Positions 15,541-23,856 of a DNA stretch of 33,793 nucleotides are shown here, piece after piece. The stretch lies in contig JAJZGH010000015.1 of the NCBI GenBank assembly GCA_021798635.1, positions 1 through 33,793 on the forward strand. Direction: 5' to 3'. Position 1 is the first letter of the stretch, and each line of letters begins with the position of its first letter. Under the pieces are notes generated by a model that was not told the DNA's origin, did not search any database, and saw only the letters and a program-made list of their open reading frames with translations. Both the position numbers and the translations under genes were made by a program. This DNA is from Planctomycetota bacterium (GTDB lineage Bacteria; Planctomycetota; Phycisphaerae; WQYP01).

Positions 15541-16158
15541 ATGACTATGGCGAAACTATTAATTTTTGGCGGCACATTTGATCCCGTGCATAACGGACAT
15601 CTGCTTACGGCCCGGGCGGCGCTTAACATATTGCAAGCTCAGCGTGTCGTGTTTGTGCCGGCCAATACCTCCCCGCATAAATTGTCAACGCCGCATTCTG
15701 CAGCGCTGCCACAACATCGCCTGGCCATGCTGCAACTGGCCGTTGGAGATGATCCCGCTATGGAGGTATCGGCCGTGGAACTGCTGCGGCCGGCACCAAG
15801 CTACACCATTGATACCTTGGCGATCCTGCGCCGCGATCGACCGGGCGATACGCTGATTTTATTAGTCGGTGCGGATCAATTACCGGCGTTAAACACCTGG
15901 AAAGAAATTGATACGATTCTGGCCACCACGCCCATTGCCGTGTTGCCGCGCCCGGATTTTGACGTGCCGGAAAAACCACCCGGAAATATCGCCGAGTATC
16001 TATGGAAAAAAGTAATAGACGGAGTGCTCCAAATTCCGCAATACAGTATTTCCGCAACCGCCATTCGCCGGGCCATTGCGCAAGGCCAACCGGTATCGGA
16101 CCAGATTCCAGAAGCAGTTATGGTATATATCCGTAAGCATGGCCTGTATCAGAAATAA
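15541..16158 (+). CDS. nadD: Nicotinate-nucleotide adenylyltransferase
   Basis: Adenylates nicotinate mononucleotide to deamido-NAD in NAD biosynthesis. It has the nucleotidyltransferase signature LIFGGTFDPVHNGHLLTA (GxFDPxHxGH) at the N-terminus, FVPANTSPHK, a LLVGADQLPALNTWKEID block and the C-terminal YSISATAIRRAI (ISST-x-IR type) motif. It is 205 residues from ATG 15541. The alternative ATG 15547 (MAKLLIFGG) is equally plausible, since an AGGAG at 15518-15522 is too far from both to decide. It is convergent with nothing and is followed after 40 nt by the halogenase-like gene on the same strand, which may be read from the same transcript. Confidence 0.94.
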   Translation: MTMAKLLIFGGTFDPVHNGHLLTARAALNILQAQRVVFVPANTSPHKLSTPHSAALPQHRLAMLQLAVGDDPAMEVSAVELLRPAPSYTIDTLAILRRDRPGDTLILLVGADQLPALNTWKEIDTILATTPIAVLPRPDFDVPEKPPGNIAEYLWKKVIDGVLQIPQYSISATAIRRAIAQGQPVSDQIPEAVMVYIRKHGLYQK

Positions 16159-16198
16159 GTCGCTTGCTTAAGCCCTGCGATACGCGGAAAATGGGGAT

Positions 16199-17494
16199 AT
16201 GAAAAATCACAGTGATATTGCCATTATTGGTTGCGGCCCGGCCGGGGCGGTGGCCGGGGCGTTGCTGGCTGGCAAGGGATATTCCGTTGCCATTTTTGAT
16301 CGTGATTCTCATCCGCGGCATCATGTCGGTGAATCGCTGCTGCCCGCGAGCATGAGCATTTTGCAAAGCATCGGCATGGATAGCCAGTACATGCAGGCCC
16401 ATCATCAGGGGAAATATGGGGCGCGGTTTTTCGATCCGGTTGTTAATCGACTTGAAGTATTCGGATTCGCGCTACCGGATCAGGGTGTCCCCCCTCCCAC
16501 ATTCAACGTCATACGTGAAACCTTTGACATCCAACTGCGCGATATGGCGCGCCAACGCGGATGCATCATTCACGAAAATATGGCGATTGCCGCGGTGGAA
16601 GAAGAACAATCGCCGGTGCAACTTCACAGCGAATCAGGTCAAACGTATTGCTGCAATTTTCTCCTGGATGCCACCGGGGCGTCGGCCATGTTGGCGAGAA
16701 AAAATCGCTGCCGGGAAGTGCTTCCAGATTTTGGCCGCCTGGCTATTTACAATTATTTTAGGAATATTCCCGCACCGCCATCCGCGGATCCGTTTGAACG
16801 TCAGTATTTAACCATGCACCTCATTGAAGGCGGATGGATCTGGTTTATTCCGCTGCGTGACGGCAGCACGAGTGTTGGCGTGGTATTAAAACGCGAAACT
16901 ATTAAAAAGGATGTTGAATTGGCGGGGCAGTTCTGGGCGGCGGTGAAACAATCGCCGATTTTATTTGATCGACTTTCAAAGGCCACACCGATAGCTGCGT
17001 ATCGACCGGCCAGTGATTACAGTTATCACTGCGACCGAAAAATCGGCCCGCATCATGTGCTGATTGGCGATGCGGCGGGTTTTCTTGATCCCATATTTTC
17101 CAGCGGGGTGCATCTGGCAGTTACTTCCGCAGCGCGGGCGGCGGATGGAGTCGATGCACTATTGCGCGGCGGGGAAAAGCTTGCTCTGCAGCAATATCAG
17201 GCGGATATGGACGCGGGCCTGGGGGTATTTCAGGCGTTTGTGGAACGGTTTTATCAGCGCGATCTTGTGCGGAATCTCTTTTTTTCCGCAGATAAAAATC
17301 CCGAGATGCGAGCCGCTATTATTAACATTCTTGCAGGCCATGTCTGGGATATGTCCAATCCGCTTATTGCAATGCTGCAGTCAAATAAGCCGACGAATGT
17401 AAGCCGGGCCGCCTCTGCAGGTCCGACCACGCTGGAAGAGTTGCAGGCCGCATCTTCGGCCTCTTGCATGGCGACAAATGTTACAGCTTTATAA
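16199..17494 (+). CDS. Flavin-dependent halogenase-like oxidoreductase
   Basis: A 431-residue FAD protein. The FAD-binding GxGxxG is at residues 11-16 (IIGCGPAGAVAGALLAGKGY), followed by the VGESLLP motif (43-49) common in the tryptophan-halogenase/geranylgeranyl-reductase group. A second FAD motif, LIGDAAGFLDPIFSSGVHLA, lies near residue 290. Two features point to the halogenase branch: the WxWxIP motif (Trp213-Ile-Trp-Phe-Ile-Pro218) and a Lys72 in HHQGKYGARFF, at the place of the catalytic Lys of flavin halogenases. Real halogenation is not proven, since homologues with this annotation include other oxidoreductases. It is followed after 18 nt by a ketosynthase and then a chain-length-factor-like protein, so its substrate is probably a carrier-bound polyketide or polyene. 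Confidence 0.8.
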   Translation: MKNHSDIAIIGCGPAGAVAGALLAGKGYSVAIFDRDSHPRHHVGESLLPASMSILQSIGMDSQYMQAHHQGKYGARFFDPVVNRLEVFGFALPDQGVPPPTFNVIRETFDIQLRDMARQRGCIIHENMAIAAVEEEQSPVQLHSESGQTYCCNFLLDATGASAMLARKNRCREVLPDFGRLAIYNYFRNIPAPPSADPFERQYLTMHLIEGGWIWFIPLRDGSTSVGVVLKRETIKKDVELAGQFWAAVKQSPILFDRLSKATPIAAYRPASDYSYHCDRKIGPHHVLIGDAAGFLDPIFSSGVHLAVTSAARAADGVDALLRGGEKLALQQYQADMDAGLGVFQAFVERFYQRDLVRNLFFSADKNPEMRAAIINILAGHVWDMSNPLIAMLQSNKPTNVSRAASAGPTTLEELQAASSASCMATNVTAL

Positions 17495-17512
17495 AACATC
17501 ATATTCCGGAAA

Positions 17513-18775
17513 TTGATGAATTCAGTAGCACATATTAAACCCATCGCAGTAACCGGCATCGGTATGATTACCGCCCAGGGAAATAGTACGGCAGAATCCT
17601 GGCGCGGAATTAGTTCTGGTGCCGATGTACTTAAGCCGTGGGATGGACCTTTGCCCGCGGCACTGCGGCAGATAAAAGTTGCCGCGTGCACCAACTTAAT
17701 CCGGCCGGTGGATTTGCCGCCGCGTTTATGGAACAAGCTTTCGCGCACGCAGCAACTCGCTTGCATCAGCACGGATGAGGCCTTGCAAAGCGCCGGCTTC
17801 CCGCGCCGCCAAATAGCCACGAATCCGCCCATCGGATGTTTTGTTGCCACGACCGTTTGCGGGATGGATTTATCGGAGCGGTACTATCAGCAATATCGTC
17901 TCAACGCTGACGCCGCGGATGTCAATCTCATGCGCCGCATGCAGCCCTACGAAGTGCTTTCCCTGTTATCCCGTCGGCATCGTTTTGCCGGGCCCGGATA
18001 TATGAATCTTACAACATGTGTCGGTTCCGCCATGGCCATTGGTGCGGCATGTGATGCCATTCGCGCCGGCCGCTGTGAAGTGGCCGTTGCCGGGGGAACC
18101 GAGGCCCTCTGCCAATTGTTGATATCCGGATTTAATTCCCTGCGGCTGGTGTCACCCGATGGCTGTCGCCCTTTTGATCGGAATCGACCGGGCATCACGG
18201 TCGGCGAAGGCTCGGCTATGCTGCTGCTGGAATCCGTGGATAGTGCGCGGCAGCGTGGTGTTCAGCCGGTAGGTTATATCACAGGCTTTTCCGCCACCTG
18301 CGATGCCTATCATATTACCAAGCCCGAACCAAATGGAGCGGCCGCAGCGCAGGCCATCCGGCAGGCCCTGCAGGAAGCGGGCTTAACCAAGTCCAGTATT
18401 AATTACATTAACGCCCATGGCACCGGCACGCATGACAATGACATCACGGAGGCTGCCGCTCTCGCCATGGTATTTGATTCCAGCTCGGGTATCCCGCCCG
18501 TAAGTTCAACCAAGCGGCTGACCGGTCACACGTTTGGCGCTGCGGGGGCCATAGAAGCGGCCATTTGTATCCTGGCGTTGCAGCACGGCGTTCTACCGCC
18601 CAATGCGGGTTCAGTAGATCCTGATCCGCAGTGTGCGTTGCCACTGGTACGCTCCGCGACGGCAAAACCTCTTGCCACAGCGTTATCCTGTAATCTGGCG
18701 TTTGGGGGAAATAACACCGCAATGGTATTTTCGCGCGAACTGCCAGCGGACAATCAGAGGGAGGCTGATGCATGA
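17513..18775 (+). CDS. Beta-ketoacyl-ACP synthase (KAS II / KS-alpha type)
   Basis: A 420-residue condensing enzyme of the FabF fold. It extends an acyl chain on acyl carrier protein by decarboxylative Claisen condensation. The thiolase-fold triad is complete: nucleophile Cys169 (NLTTCVGSAMAIG), His302 (INAHGTGTHDND) and His339 with Lys334 (STKRLTGHTFGAAGA). AGGTEA at 193-198 and the Gly-rich C-terminal LAFGGNNTAM are also present. The start MMNSVAHIKPIAVTGIGMIT is normal. Its stop overlaps the start of the next gene by 4 nt (ATGA), as in KS-alpha/KS-beta pairs of type II polyketide and aryl-polyene clusters. The halogenase-like gene is directly upstream. No acyl carrier protein, ketoreductase or dehydratase is in the window, so those partners must be encoded elsewhere. 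Confidence 0.88.
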   Translation: MMNSVAHIKPIAVTGIGMITAQGNSTAESWRGISSGADVLKPWDGPLPAALRQIKVAACTNLIRPVDLPPRLWNKLSRTQQLACISTDEALQSAGFPRRQIATNPPIGCFVATTVCGMDLSERYYQQYRLNADAADVNLMRRMQPYEVLSLLSRRHRFAGPGYMNLTTCVGSAMAIGAACDAIRAGRCEVAVAGGTEALCQLLISGFNSLRLVSPDGCRPFDRNRPGITVGEGSAMLLLESVDSARQRGVQPVGYITGFSATCDAYHITKPEPNGAAAAQAIRQALQEAGLTKSSINYINAHGTGTHDNDITEAAALAMVFDSSSGIPPVSSTKRLTGHTFGAAGAIEAAICILALQHGVLPPNAGSVDPDPQCALPLVRSATAKPLATALSCNLAFGGNNTAMVFSRELPADNQREADA

Positions 18776-19668
18776 CTGTATCGAAACTAGCGGTGTATAG
18801 CTGGGGAGTTTACACAGACCAATTCGCAAATGCCGCGGCTTTGACCGCCGCAGTGAAAGCACAGTCAGGCGTTCCGGTAAGCTTGAATTGCGCAGTTGCT
18901 GATAGTGCCCAAACGACCGATCCAGACCTGGATTCAGCCCTGCAAGGCTTGGATAGTATTAATCAATATGCTTTTCGTGCCTTCCAAGACGCCCTGGCGG
19001 GTCGTGATCGTGCCATGTTGAATCGTGCGGCTTTGCTGCTTTTATCAACCTGGGGACCGATGGACAATACCATAAGCTTTCTCGACAGCATGTTGGAAGC
19101 ACAGGGGCGATACGCATCGCCCCGGCATTTTACGCGATCGGTCTATTCGACCGTGGCTTCCCATGCCGCGATTTATTTTAATATTCATGGCCCGTGTGAA
19201 ACCTTGACGCATGGGCAATGGCCGGTTTGCAGCGTACTGGATCGCGCCGCGGATTTACTGGCGTCGCGTCGGGTGGATCACGTCATTGCGTGTTGGGCGG
19301 ATCAGTCGTCCAAAATAGCCGAAGATTTGTGCCGCCGCGGGGTGACGGCCCTGCACCGCCCTGAATTTTCCCGATTCACCTCCGATCAAACGGGTTACGG
19401 AGCCGTGGCTCTGGTATTAAAGCGGCACCAAGATGCGACACCATCGGATGTCCTATTGGAACTTCCGGATACCAATACCGGCGGGGCTTCTGCCTCCCCA
19501 ACACTAAACATCCACAGTTTTCCCACCGACGGTGCCGTCCACCTGGCCGCAGCCATCGCCGCCGCCAATCCTGTATCCGGAAAATCGCCAATGTGTTTCA
19601 CCGAAACTGACCCGCGCGGCCAATCGCGCATTGTGCACGTAACGCCCAAGCAGCGACATCCCCCGTAG
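18772..19668 (+). CDS. Ketosynthase-like chain-length-factor protein (KS-beta-like)
   Basis: A 298-residue protein with the N-terminal thiolase-fold pattern of ketosynthases but without the nucleophilic Cys. Aligned by eye on the upstream KS, the GP that precedes the nucleophile by 8 residues (Pro161 to Cys169) corresponds to Pro141 to Gln149 (GPCETLTHGQWPVC). Gln therefore stands in the Cys position, as in KS-beta/chain-length factors. A Cys at 153 is four residues off. It is shorter than a full KS (about 400) and lacks the C-terminal His motifs, which also fits the short ketoacyl-synthase-like proteins of aryl-polyene clusters. Its ATG overlaps the upstream stop, indicating translational coupling and probable heterodimer formation. 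The role in setting chain length is inferred. Confidence 0.7.
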   Translation: MTVSKLAVYSWGVYTDQFANAAALTAAVKAQSGVPVSLNCAVADSAQTTDPDLDSALQGLDSINQYAFRAFQDALAGRDRAMLNRAALLLLSTWGPMDNTISFLDSMLEAQGRYASPRHFTRSVYSTVASHAAIYFNIHGPCETLTHGQWPVCSVLDRAADLLASRRVDHVIACWADQSSKIAEDLCRRGVTALHRPEFSRFTSDQTGYGAVALVLKRHQDATPSDVLLELPDTNTGGASASPTLNIHSFPTDGAVHLAAAIAAANPVSGKSPMCFTETDPRGQSRIVHVTPKQRHPP

Positions 19669-19690
19669 CTCAATGCGGCAGCGTTGAGTT
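19667..19690 (+). repeat. Short palindromic repeat, copy B, starting at the upstream stop codon
   Basis: AGCTCAATGC, loop GGCA, GCGTTGAGTT; it begins within the TAG of the KS-beta-like gene. It shows the same AGCTCAA-stem family as 10803 and 28147 but with a GGCA loop. A related shorter hairpin (GACGC-GGCA-GCGTC, 28021-28034) follows the TAG of the copper ATPase. Confidence 0.5.
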
Positions 19691-19742
19691 CTACGCGGAA
19701 CTGCGGCTTCATTTAACGGTGCGTTTTCCACCGTTGCGACTG

Positions 19743-19793
19743 AAAAAAGGTGTCAGGTACCTTTTTTTGTAAAAGGTACCTGACGCCTTTTTT
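19743..19793. repeat. 23-bp palindrome (GGTGTCAGGTACC type), possible bidirectional terminator or REP/MITE-like element
   Basis: The arms at 19743-19765 and 19771-19793 pair over 23 bp with one G-T wobble, around a 5-nt loop. The core is GGTGTCAGGTACC, with A runs outside and T runs inside. Such GGTGTCAGGTACC palindromes are known as dispersed repeats next to Y1/IS200-like transposases; no transposase is nearby here. On the + strand it can also terminate the KS operon. The rest of the 262-nt gap to ispF shows nothing else. Confidence 0.7.
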
Positions 19794-19930
19794 ACTTCGG
19801 CCGCGCAATCAGGACCGCGCAGTCAGGAATTTGCCACCATTTGGCAGCTTCGGTTACTATTTTTAATTCGTGCTGTTGGGTGGCGCGGATGGCGCGAGGT
19901 TTTTACTCGCGGAAGATGATTGGATAATCA

Positions 19931-20416
19931 ATGATGGAATACCGTATTGGACTCGGCTATGACCTGCATCGGACGCAAGCGGGCAGGCCGCTGGTTCTGG
20001 GAAATATCACCATTCCTCACACCTTCGGGCTGCTGGGGCACTCGGATGCGGATGTGGTCATTCACGCGTTGATTGATGCTATAACTGGGGCAGCCGGTTT
20101 GCCGGATGTAGGTCAGTTGTTTCCGAATTCTGATCCGCAATATCAAGGCATTGACTCCGCGCGTTTGCTGGAACACACGATAGCGGAACTTAAGAAAACG
20201 CACTGGATGATCAACAATGTGGATGTCGTGATTATTGCCCAAAGCCCCAAAATTTCTCCGCACAAGGCTGCCATGCAGCAGCGGCTGGCTGAATTGCTGG
20301 GCATTTCGCGGGAGTTGGTTAATATCAAAGGGAAGACTAACGAATCGGTGGATGCGGTGGGGATGGACCAGGCCATTGCGTGCCATTGTGTGGCGCTGCT
20401 GAAACGACCGGCTTAA
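19931..20416 (+). CDS. ispF: 2-C-methyl-D-erythritol 2,4-cyclodiphosphate synthase
   Basis: Cyclises CDP-ME 2-phosphate to MEcPP in the MEP isoprenoid pathway. It is 161 residues, the family length. Signature elements: RIGLGYDLHR with the metal-binding Asp and His at the N-terminus; GLLGHSDADVVIHALIDAIT with the second metal His; GLPDVGQLFPNSDP; and the C-terminal KTNESVDAVG. ATG 19931 and ATG 19934 are adjacent; either could start. The gene heads a same-strand run with ruvC (63 nt later) and rmuC. The KS pair upstream is separated by a strong palindrome, so ispF is probably transcribed independently of it. Confidence 0.95.
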   Translation: MMEYRIGLGYDLHRTQAGRPLVLGNITIPHTFGLLGHSDADVVIHALIDAITGAAGLPDVGQLFPNSDPQYQGIDSARLLEHTIAELKKTHWMINNVDVVIIAQSPKISPHKAAMQQRLAELLGISRELVNIKGKTNESVDAVGMDQAIACHCVALLKRPA

Positions 20417-20479
20417 GAGCCTGCCCGAGTAATGGCTGGGATTGAGTTGCGGCAAGCCGTGCGGCGCACTGGAGCATTC

Positions 20480-20965
20480 ATGCGAATATTGGGTATTGAT
20501 CCGGGGTTGCATCTCACGGGCTATGCCGTGGTGGAAGCTAAGCGCTTTAAGCCCACGCTTACCGAGGCGGGGGTGATTCGATTAAACCCCCGCATGGATG
20601 CATCCAAGCGCTTGGTGGAATTGCACCAGCAGGTCGCAGAACTGTTGAAGGAATTTGCGATTGATCAAATGGGAGTAGAGCAGCTTTACGCCCACTATAA
20701 GCATCCGCGCACCGCGATTCTCATGGGGCACGCCCGCGGTGTGATTTTATTGGCCGCATCCCAGGTCCAGGTGCCCATTACGCATTTGCCCAGCACCTTG
20801 GTAAAAAAAATGATTACCGGTAATGGCCATGCGGGCAAGGCGCAAATTCAGAAATCAGTCATGATGTTATGTCATTTACCCAAACCGCCAACGCCGGCGG
20901 ATACGGCAGATGCCATCGCAATCGCGTGGGTGCTGGCGAACCGGCTGATGCGAATCGGAGTCTGA
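20480..20965 (+). CDS. ruvC: Holliday junction resolvase RuvC
   Basis: Endonuclease that cuts four-way DNA junctions during recombination, normally with RuvAB (not in this window). ATG 20480 has GGAG 5 nt upstream and gives MRILGIDPGLHLTGYAVVEA; the open frame back to 20432 adds 16 unconserved residues and is rejected. The four acidic catalytic residues are present: Asp7, Glu67 (GVEQLYAHYKHPRTAILMG), Asp141 and Asp144 (TPADTADAIAIAW). The usual His after the last motif is Trp here, which is within variation I would accept. Length is 161 residues. rmuC starts 23 nt downstream, so the two recombination genes are probably co-transcribed. Confidence 0.92.
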   Translation: MRILGIDPGLHLTGYAVVEAKRFKPTLTEAGVIRLNPRMDASKRLVELHQQVAELLKEFAIDQMGVEQLYAHYKHPRTAILMGHARGVILLAASQVQVPITHLPSTLVKKMITGNGHAGKAQIQKSVMMLCHLPKPPTPADTADAIAIAWVLANRLMRIGV

Positions 20966-20988
20966 AACGTCGAATCAATGGAGATGTG

Positions 20989-22263
20989 ATGCTGATACTG
21001 TCGGTTTTAATTCTCGTTGTGCTGCTGGCAGTAGCCGCCATGCAAGCCATGTTGCTGCTGCGGCAAAGCGGTGTGGCCCTTAAAGTTCACGTGGAGAATC
21101 TCGAAAAGTCCCAGGAAAAAATGGAACGTTCCATTCGTGATGACTTGGCCCGCAACCGCGAAGAAAACACCACGGCCTCGCAGAAGGCGCGGGAAGAATT
21201 GGCGGCGAGTCTGAAAAATGTGGGAGACAGTTTAAATAAGCAAATCACCGCCATGACGCTTTCCACGGAACAGCGCCTGGACGCCGTGCGCCAAGCCGTG
21301 GAGCAGCGCTTAACCGCCATGCAAACCGATAACGCCCTGAAGCTTGAACAGATGCGGGCCACGGTGGATGAAAAACTGCAAAGCACCTTGGAAAAGCGGC
21401 TGGGCGAATCGTTCAAACAGGTCTCCGACCGCTTGGAGCAGGTCCACAAGGGCTTGGGAGAAATGCAGAATCTGGCCGTGAACGTGGGCGATCTTAAACG
21501 TGTGATGACCAATGTAAAAACACGTGGAACCTGGGGCGAGGTCCTGGTGGAGAATCTGTTATCCCAGATTTTAAGTCCCGGTCAGTTTGAAAAGAACTTC
21601 AAGCCCCGGGAGTCCGGCGGGGAAGTTGTGGAGTTTGCCATTAAGTTGCCAGGCCGGACCGAGGATGGACAAGAGTCCGTCTGGCTACCCATCGACTCAA
21701 AATTTCCAAAAGAAGATTACGAAGCCATCGGTGCAGCGCAGGATCGAGCCGATACGGCGGCGATGGAAGCGGCGGGACGGTCCCTGGAGGCACGCATCAA
21801 GCTTTTTGCCCAGGATATATCCACTAAATACCTTAATCCGCCGCGGACGACGGATTTTGGGATCATGTTTTTGCCCAGCGAGGGACTGTACGCCCAGGTC
21901 ATCAGTCGCGTGGCACTTGTGGAGCAGATTCAGCGTGATTACCGCGTCGTCATTGCCGGGCCGACCACGTTGGCGGCCCTGCTTAACAGCCTGCAAATGG
22001 GATTTCGCACCTTGGCCATTCAGCAGCGTTCCAGCGAAGTATGGAAGGTTCTGGGAGCGGTAAAAACCGAATTCGGAAAATTTGGCGATCTGCTGGATGG
22101 GGTAAAAAAGAAACTGGATCAGGCCTCCAACACCCTTGATGATACCGCGCGAAAATCCCGCACCATCAGCGCCAAGCTTCGCAGTGTGCAGGAATTGCCC
22201 GCGCAGGAGGCAGGGACTTTGCTGAATCTGGACAGCCCGGACAGCGGCGACGCCACAGAATAA
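20989..22263 (+). CDS. rmuC: DNA recombination protein RmuC
   Basis: A 424-residue protein. One N-terminal membrane segment (MLILSVLILVVLLAVAAMQA) is followed by a long coiled coil (about residues 30-185, Glu/Lys/Gln-rich heptads). The conserved RmuC nuclease-like domain follows (about 190-390), with TRGTWGEVLVENLLSQIL, LPIDSKFPKEDYEA, GIMFLPSEGLYAQVI and GPTTLAALLNSLQMGFRTLA. In E. coli RmuC limits inversions between short inverted repeats; its biochemistry is poorly known. ATG 20989 is supported by GGAG 5 nt upstream. The frame is open back to 20869, inside ruvC, but that part is out-of-frame ruvC sequence. It ends 30 nt from the convergent SppA-like gene. Confidence 0.93.
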   Translation: MLILSVLILVVLLAVAAMQAMLLLRQSGVALKVHVENLEKSQEKMERSIRDDLARNREENTTASQKAREELAASLKNVGDSLNKQITAMTLSTEQRLDAVRQAVEQRLTAMQTDNALKLEQMRATVDEKLQSTLEKRLGESFKQVSDRLEQVHKGLGEMQNLAVNVGDLKRVMTNVKTRGTWGEVLVENLLSQILSPGQFEKNFKPRESGGEVVEFAIKLPGRTEDGQESVWLPIDSKFPKEDYEAIGAAQDRADTAAMEAAGRSLEARIKLFAQDISTKYLNPPRTTDFGIMFLPSEGLYAQVISRVALVEQIQRDYRVVIAGPTTLAALLNSLQMGFRTLAIQQRSSEVWKVLGAVKTEFGKFGDLLDGVKKKLDQASNTLDDTARKSRTISAKLRSVQELPAQEAGTLLNLDSPDSGDATE

Positions 22264-22293
22264 TGGTTCACCTCCGCAGTAGCCGCCGCAATA

Positions 22294-23337
22294 TTATTGC
22301 CACATATATAAGAAATTGGGATGCAGCAGGGTACTGACATCCGCACCGCCCAAATTGAGATTCATTAAATTGACCTGTCGGCTCTGCGGCGACGGCATTT
22401 CGCTGCGGGCGTAAATGGAGCCGCTGGATTGGCTGTAACGCCGGTACAGCACCACATTGGCGTGGTGAATATGAGCCATCTTTTTTGCCAACTTGATCGC
22501 GGATTCCAGTCCGCCAAGCCCATTGATCAGATGATCATGAAACGCGTCTTCACCGGTGACGGGGCGTCCGTCCGTAAGCTTGGGCCAATTCTTGGGATTC
22601 ACCTGGGGGTGTGAGGTTTTTACGATATTGAGGAATCGTGCGTAGAACTGCGTGACAAAGCCTTGGATAATTTTTTTGTTTTCCGGCGTCATGGCATGAA
22701 AGGGCGAAGCGGTATCTTTATTGGGGCCGCTGACAAAAACCGGGGCCTGCACGCCAAGATAACGCAAGGCACGGTGAAAATTAAACAACTGCACGATCAC
22801 CCCGATGGACCCGGTAATGGTTGTCGGATAGGCCATTTGATAATCGGCGGCACACGATACATAGTATCCGCCGCTGGCACACACATCCATCATGGAGGCA
22901 ATCACAGGCAGGTGTGTTTTACGCTTAAAAGCTAGGATTTCATGATACATCATGGCGCTGGAAGTCACCGTCCCGCCGGGCGTATTCATCCGAAGCACCA
23001 CCGCTTTCACGCGTGGATCGCGCTGGATATTGGCAAGCGTTTGCTTGAGATCACTGACCGGATTATGTCCGTTGCCAAATAGTCCGCCCGCTGTGCCGTC
23101 CATGAGCATGCCGCTGATATTAACAATGGCGATTCGATTACTGACAAACCAGTGCGCGCTTTTTTGCACTATCCGGGGATGAATGCCTCCATGCGTCGGC
23201 ACCAGACTGATCTGCACGGTGCGGTCGCTGCATCCGGCGAGTGTCGCAAGCAAGACAAGCATACCGGCCGCCAAAAAGCGGCGAGCGAAGAGAGAAGACC
23301 CATTCCGCATACCTGAAAGGTTACAGCTTTGCCGCAT
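22294..23337 (-). CDS. SppA-like signal peptide peptidase, predicted lipoprotein
   Basis: A 347-residue S49-family serine peptidase. The N-terminus has a hydrophobic signal with a lipobox (LATLAGC, Cys36), so it is probably lipid-anchored rather than spanning the membrane as classical SppA does. The Ser/Lys dyad is visible: Ser155 in DVCASGGYYVSCAAD and Lys207 in SGPNKDTASPF. The 52-residue spacing is the same as in the Bacillus enzyme. The TITGSIGVI strand and the MNTPGG loop are also present. SppA enzymes degrade cleaved signal peptides and other membrane-proximal peptides. The ATG at 23337 has AGGA 8-10 nt upstream. It is the last gene of the minus-strand ilvC-VOC-sppA run. A 47-nt gap precedes it. 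Confidence 0.88.
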   Translation of the reverse strand: MRQSCNLSGMRNGSSLFARRFLAAGMLVLLATLAGCSDRTVQISLVPTHGGIHPRIVQKSAHWFVSNRIAIVNISGMLMDGTAGGLFGNGHNPVSDLKQTLANIQRDPRVKAVVLRMNTPGGTVTSSAMMYHEILAFKRKTHLPVIASMMDVCASGGYYVSCAADYQMAYPTTITGSIGVIVQLFNFHRALRYLGVQAPVFVSGPNKDTASPFHAMTPENKKIIQGFVTQFYARFLNIVKTSHPQVNPKNWPKLTDGRPVTGEDAFHDHLINGLGGLESAIKLAKKMAHIHHANVVLYRRYSQSSGSIYARSEMPSPQSRQVNLMNLNLGGADVSTLLHPNFLYMWQ

Positions 23338-23384
23338 AAATTTAATTCCTGGTAAGGGTGTCCGATGCAGGTTTGCGGTTACAG

Positions 23385-23810
23385 TCAGGGCTTTTTACGT
23401 TCCACAATCTGCGTGAGATTGCCTTCGCAATCGACAAATGAAATCAATCGCCCGCCGCCAACTGCTCCAACGACCGATCCGACAAAGCCCACGCCCTGCC
23501 CGGCGAGATGCGCATAGGCCTCATCAAAATCCTCCACCATCCATGCAATATGGCTGATGCCGGGATCATGACTTTCACGGGGGCGGCGCACATGTTCATT
23601 ACGGGGCATGACTTCAAGCATCATGCCGCCAAAGGCGTCGTCGCATGTCGGCGGACCAATGAGGTAGGTTCGCTGGCCGGAGCTTTCCATAGGTTCGGTT
23701 TGTGCGATAATGACCATGCCCAGCATTCGGCTGTACCATTGCACGACCTGCTCGGTATTGTCCGCAGCAATTGCCACATGATCCAGACCACTGGTTAATT
23801 TGATTGTCAC
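23385..23810 (-). CDS. VOC-superfamily (glyoxalase-like) protein
   Basis: A 141-residue protein with the two beta-alpha-beta-beta-beta modules of the vicinal oxygen chelate fold. Likely metal ligands are His in SGLDHVAIAA, Glu in GGMMLEVMP, His in PGISHIAWMV and a C-terminal Glu/Gln in GNLTQIVER. Substrate unknown; it resembles lactoylglutathione-lyase/methylmalonyl-CoA-epimerase-like members only at fold level. The GTG at 23810 has GGAG 8 nt upstream and gives MTIKLTSGLDHVAI. The in-frame TTG at 23840 lacks such support. It lies 46 nt behind ilvC and 47 nt before the SppA-like gene. Confidence 0.82.
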   Translation of the reverse strand: MTIKLTSGLDHVAIAADNTEQVVQWYSRMLGMVIIAQTEPMESSGQRTYLIGPPTCDDAFGGMMLEVMPRNEHVRRPRESHDPGISHIAWMVEDFDEAYAHLAGQGVGFVGSVVGAVGGGRLISFVDCEGNLTQIVERKKP

Positions 23811-23856
23811 CCTTTGCGCTCCGTGTGTCAGTTCAGGCAAATATGATGCGACCGTG

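Noticed and set aside
20869..20988. 40-residue N-terminal extension of RmuC
   Set aside because: Lies in a shifted frame of ruvC; the ATG at 20989 has a good ribosome binding site and begins the expected membrane segment.
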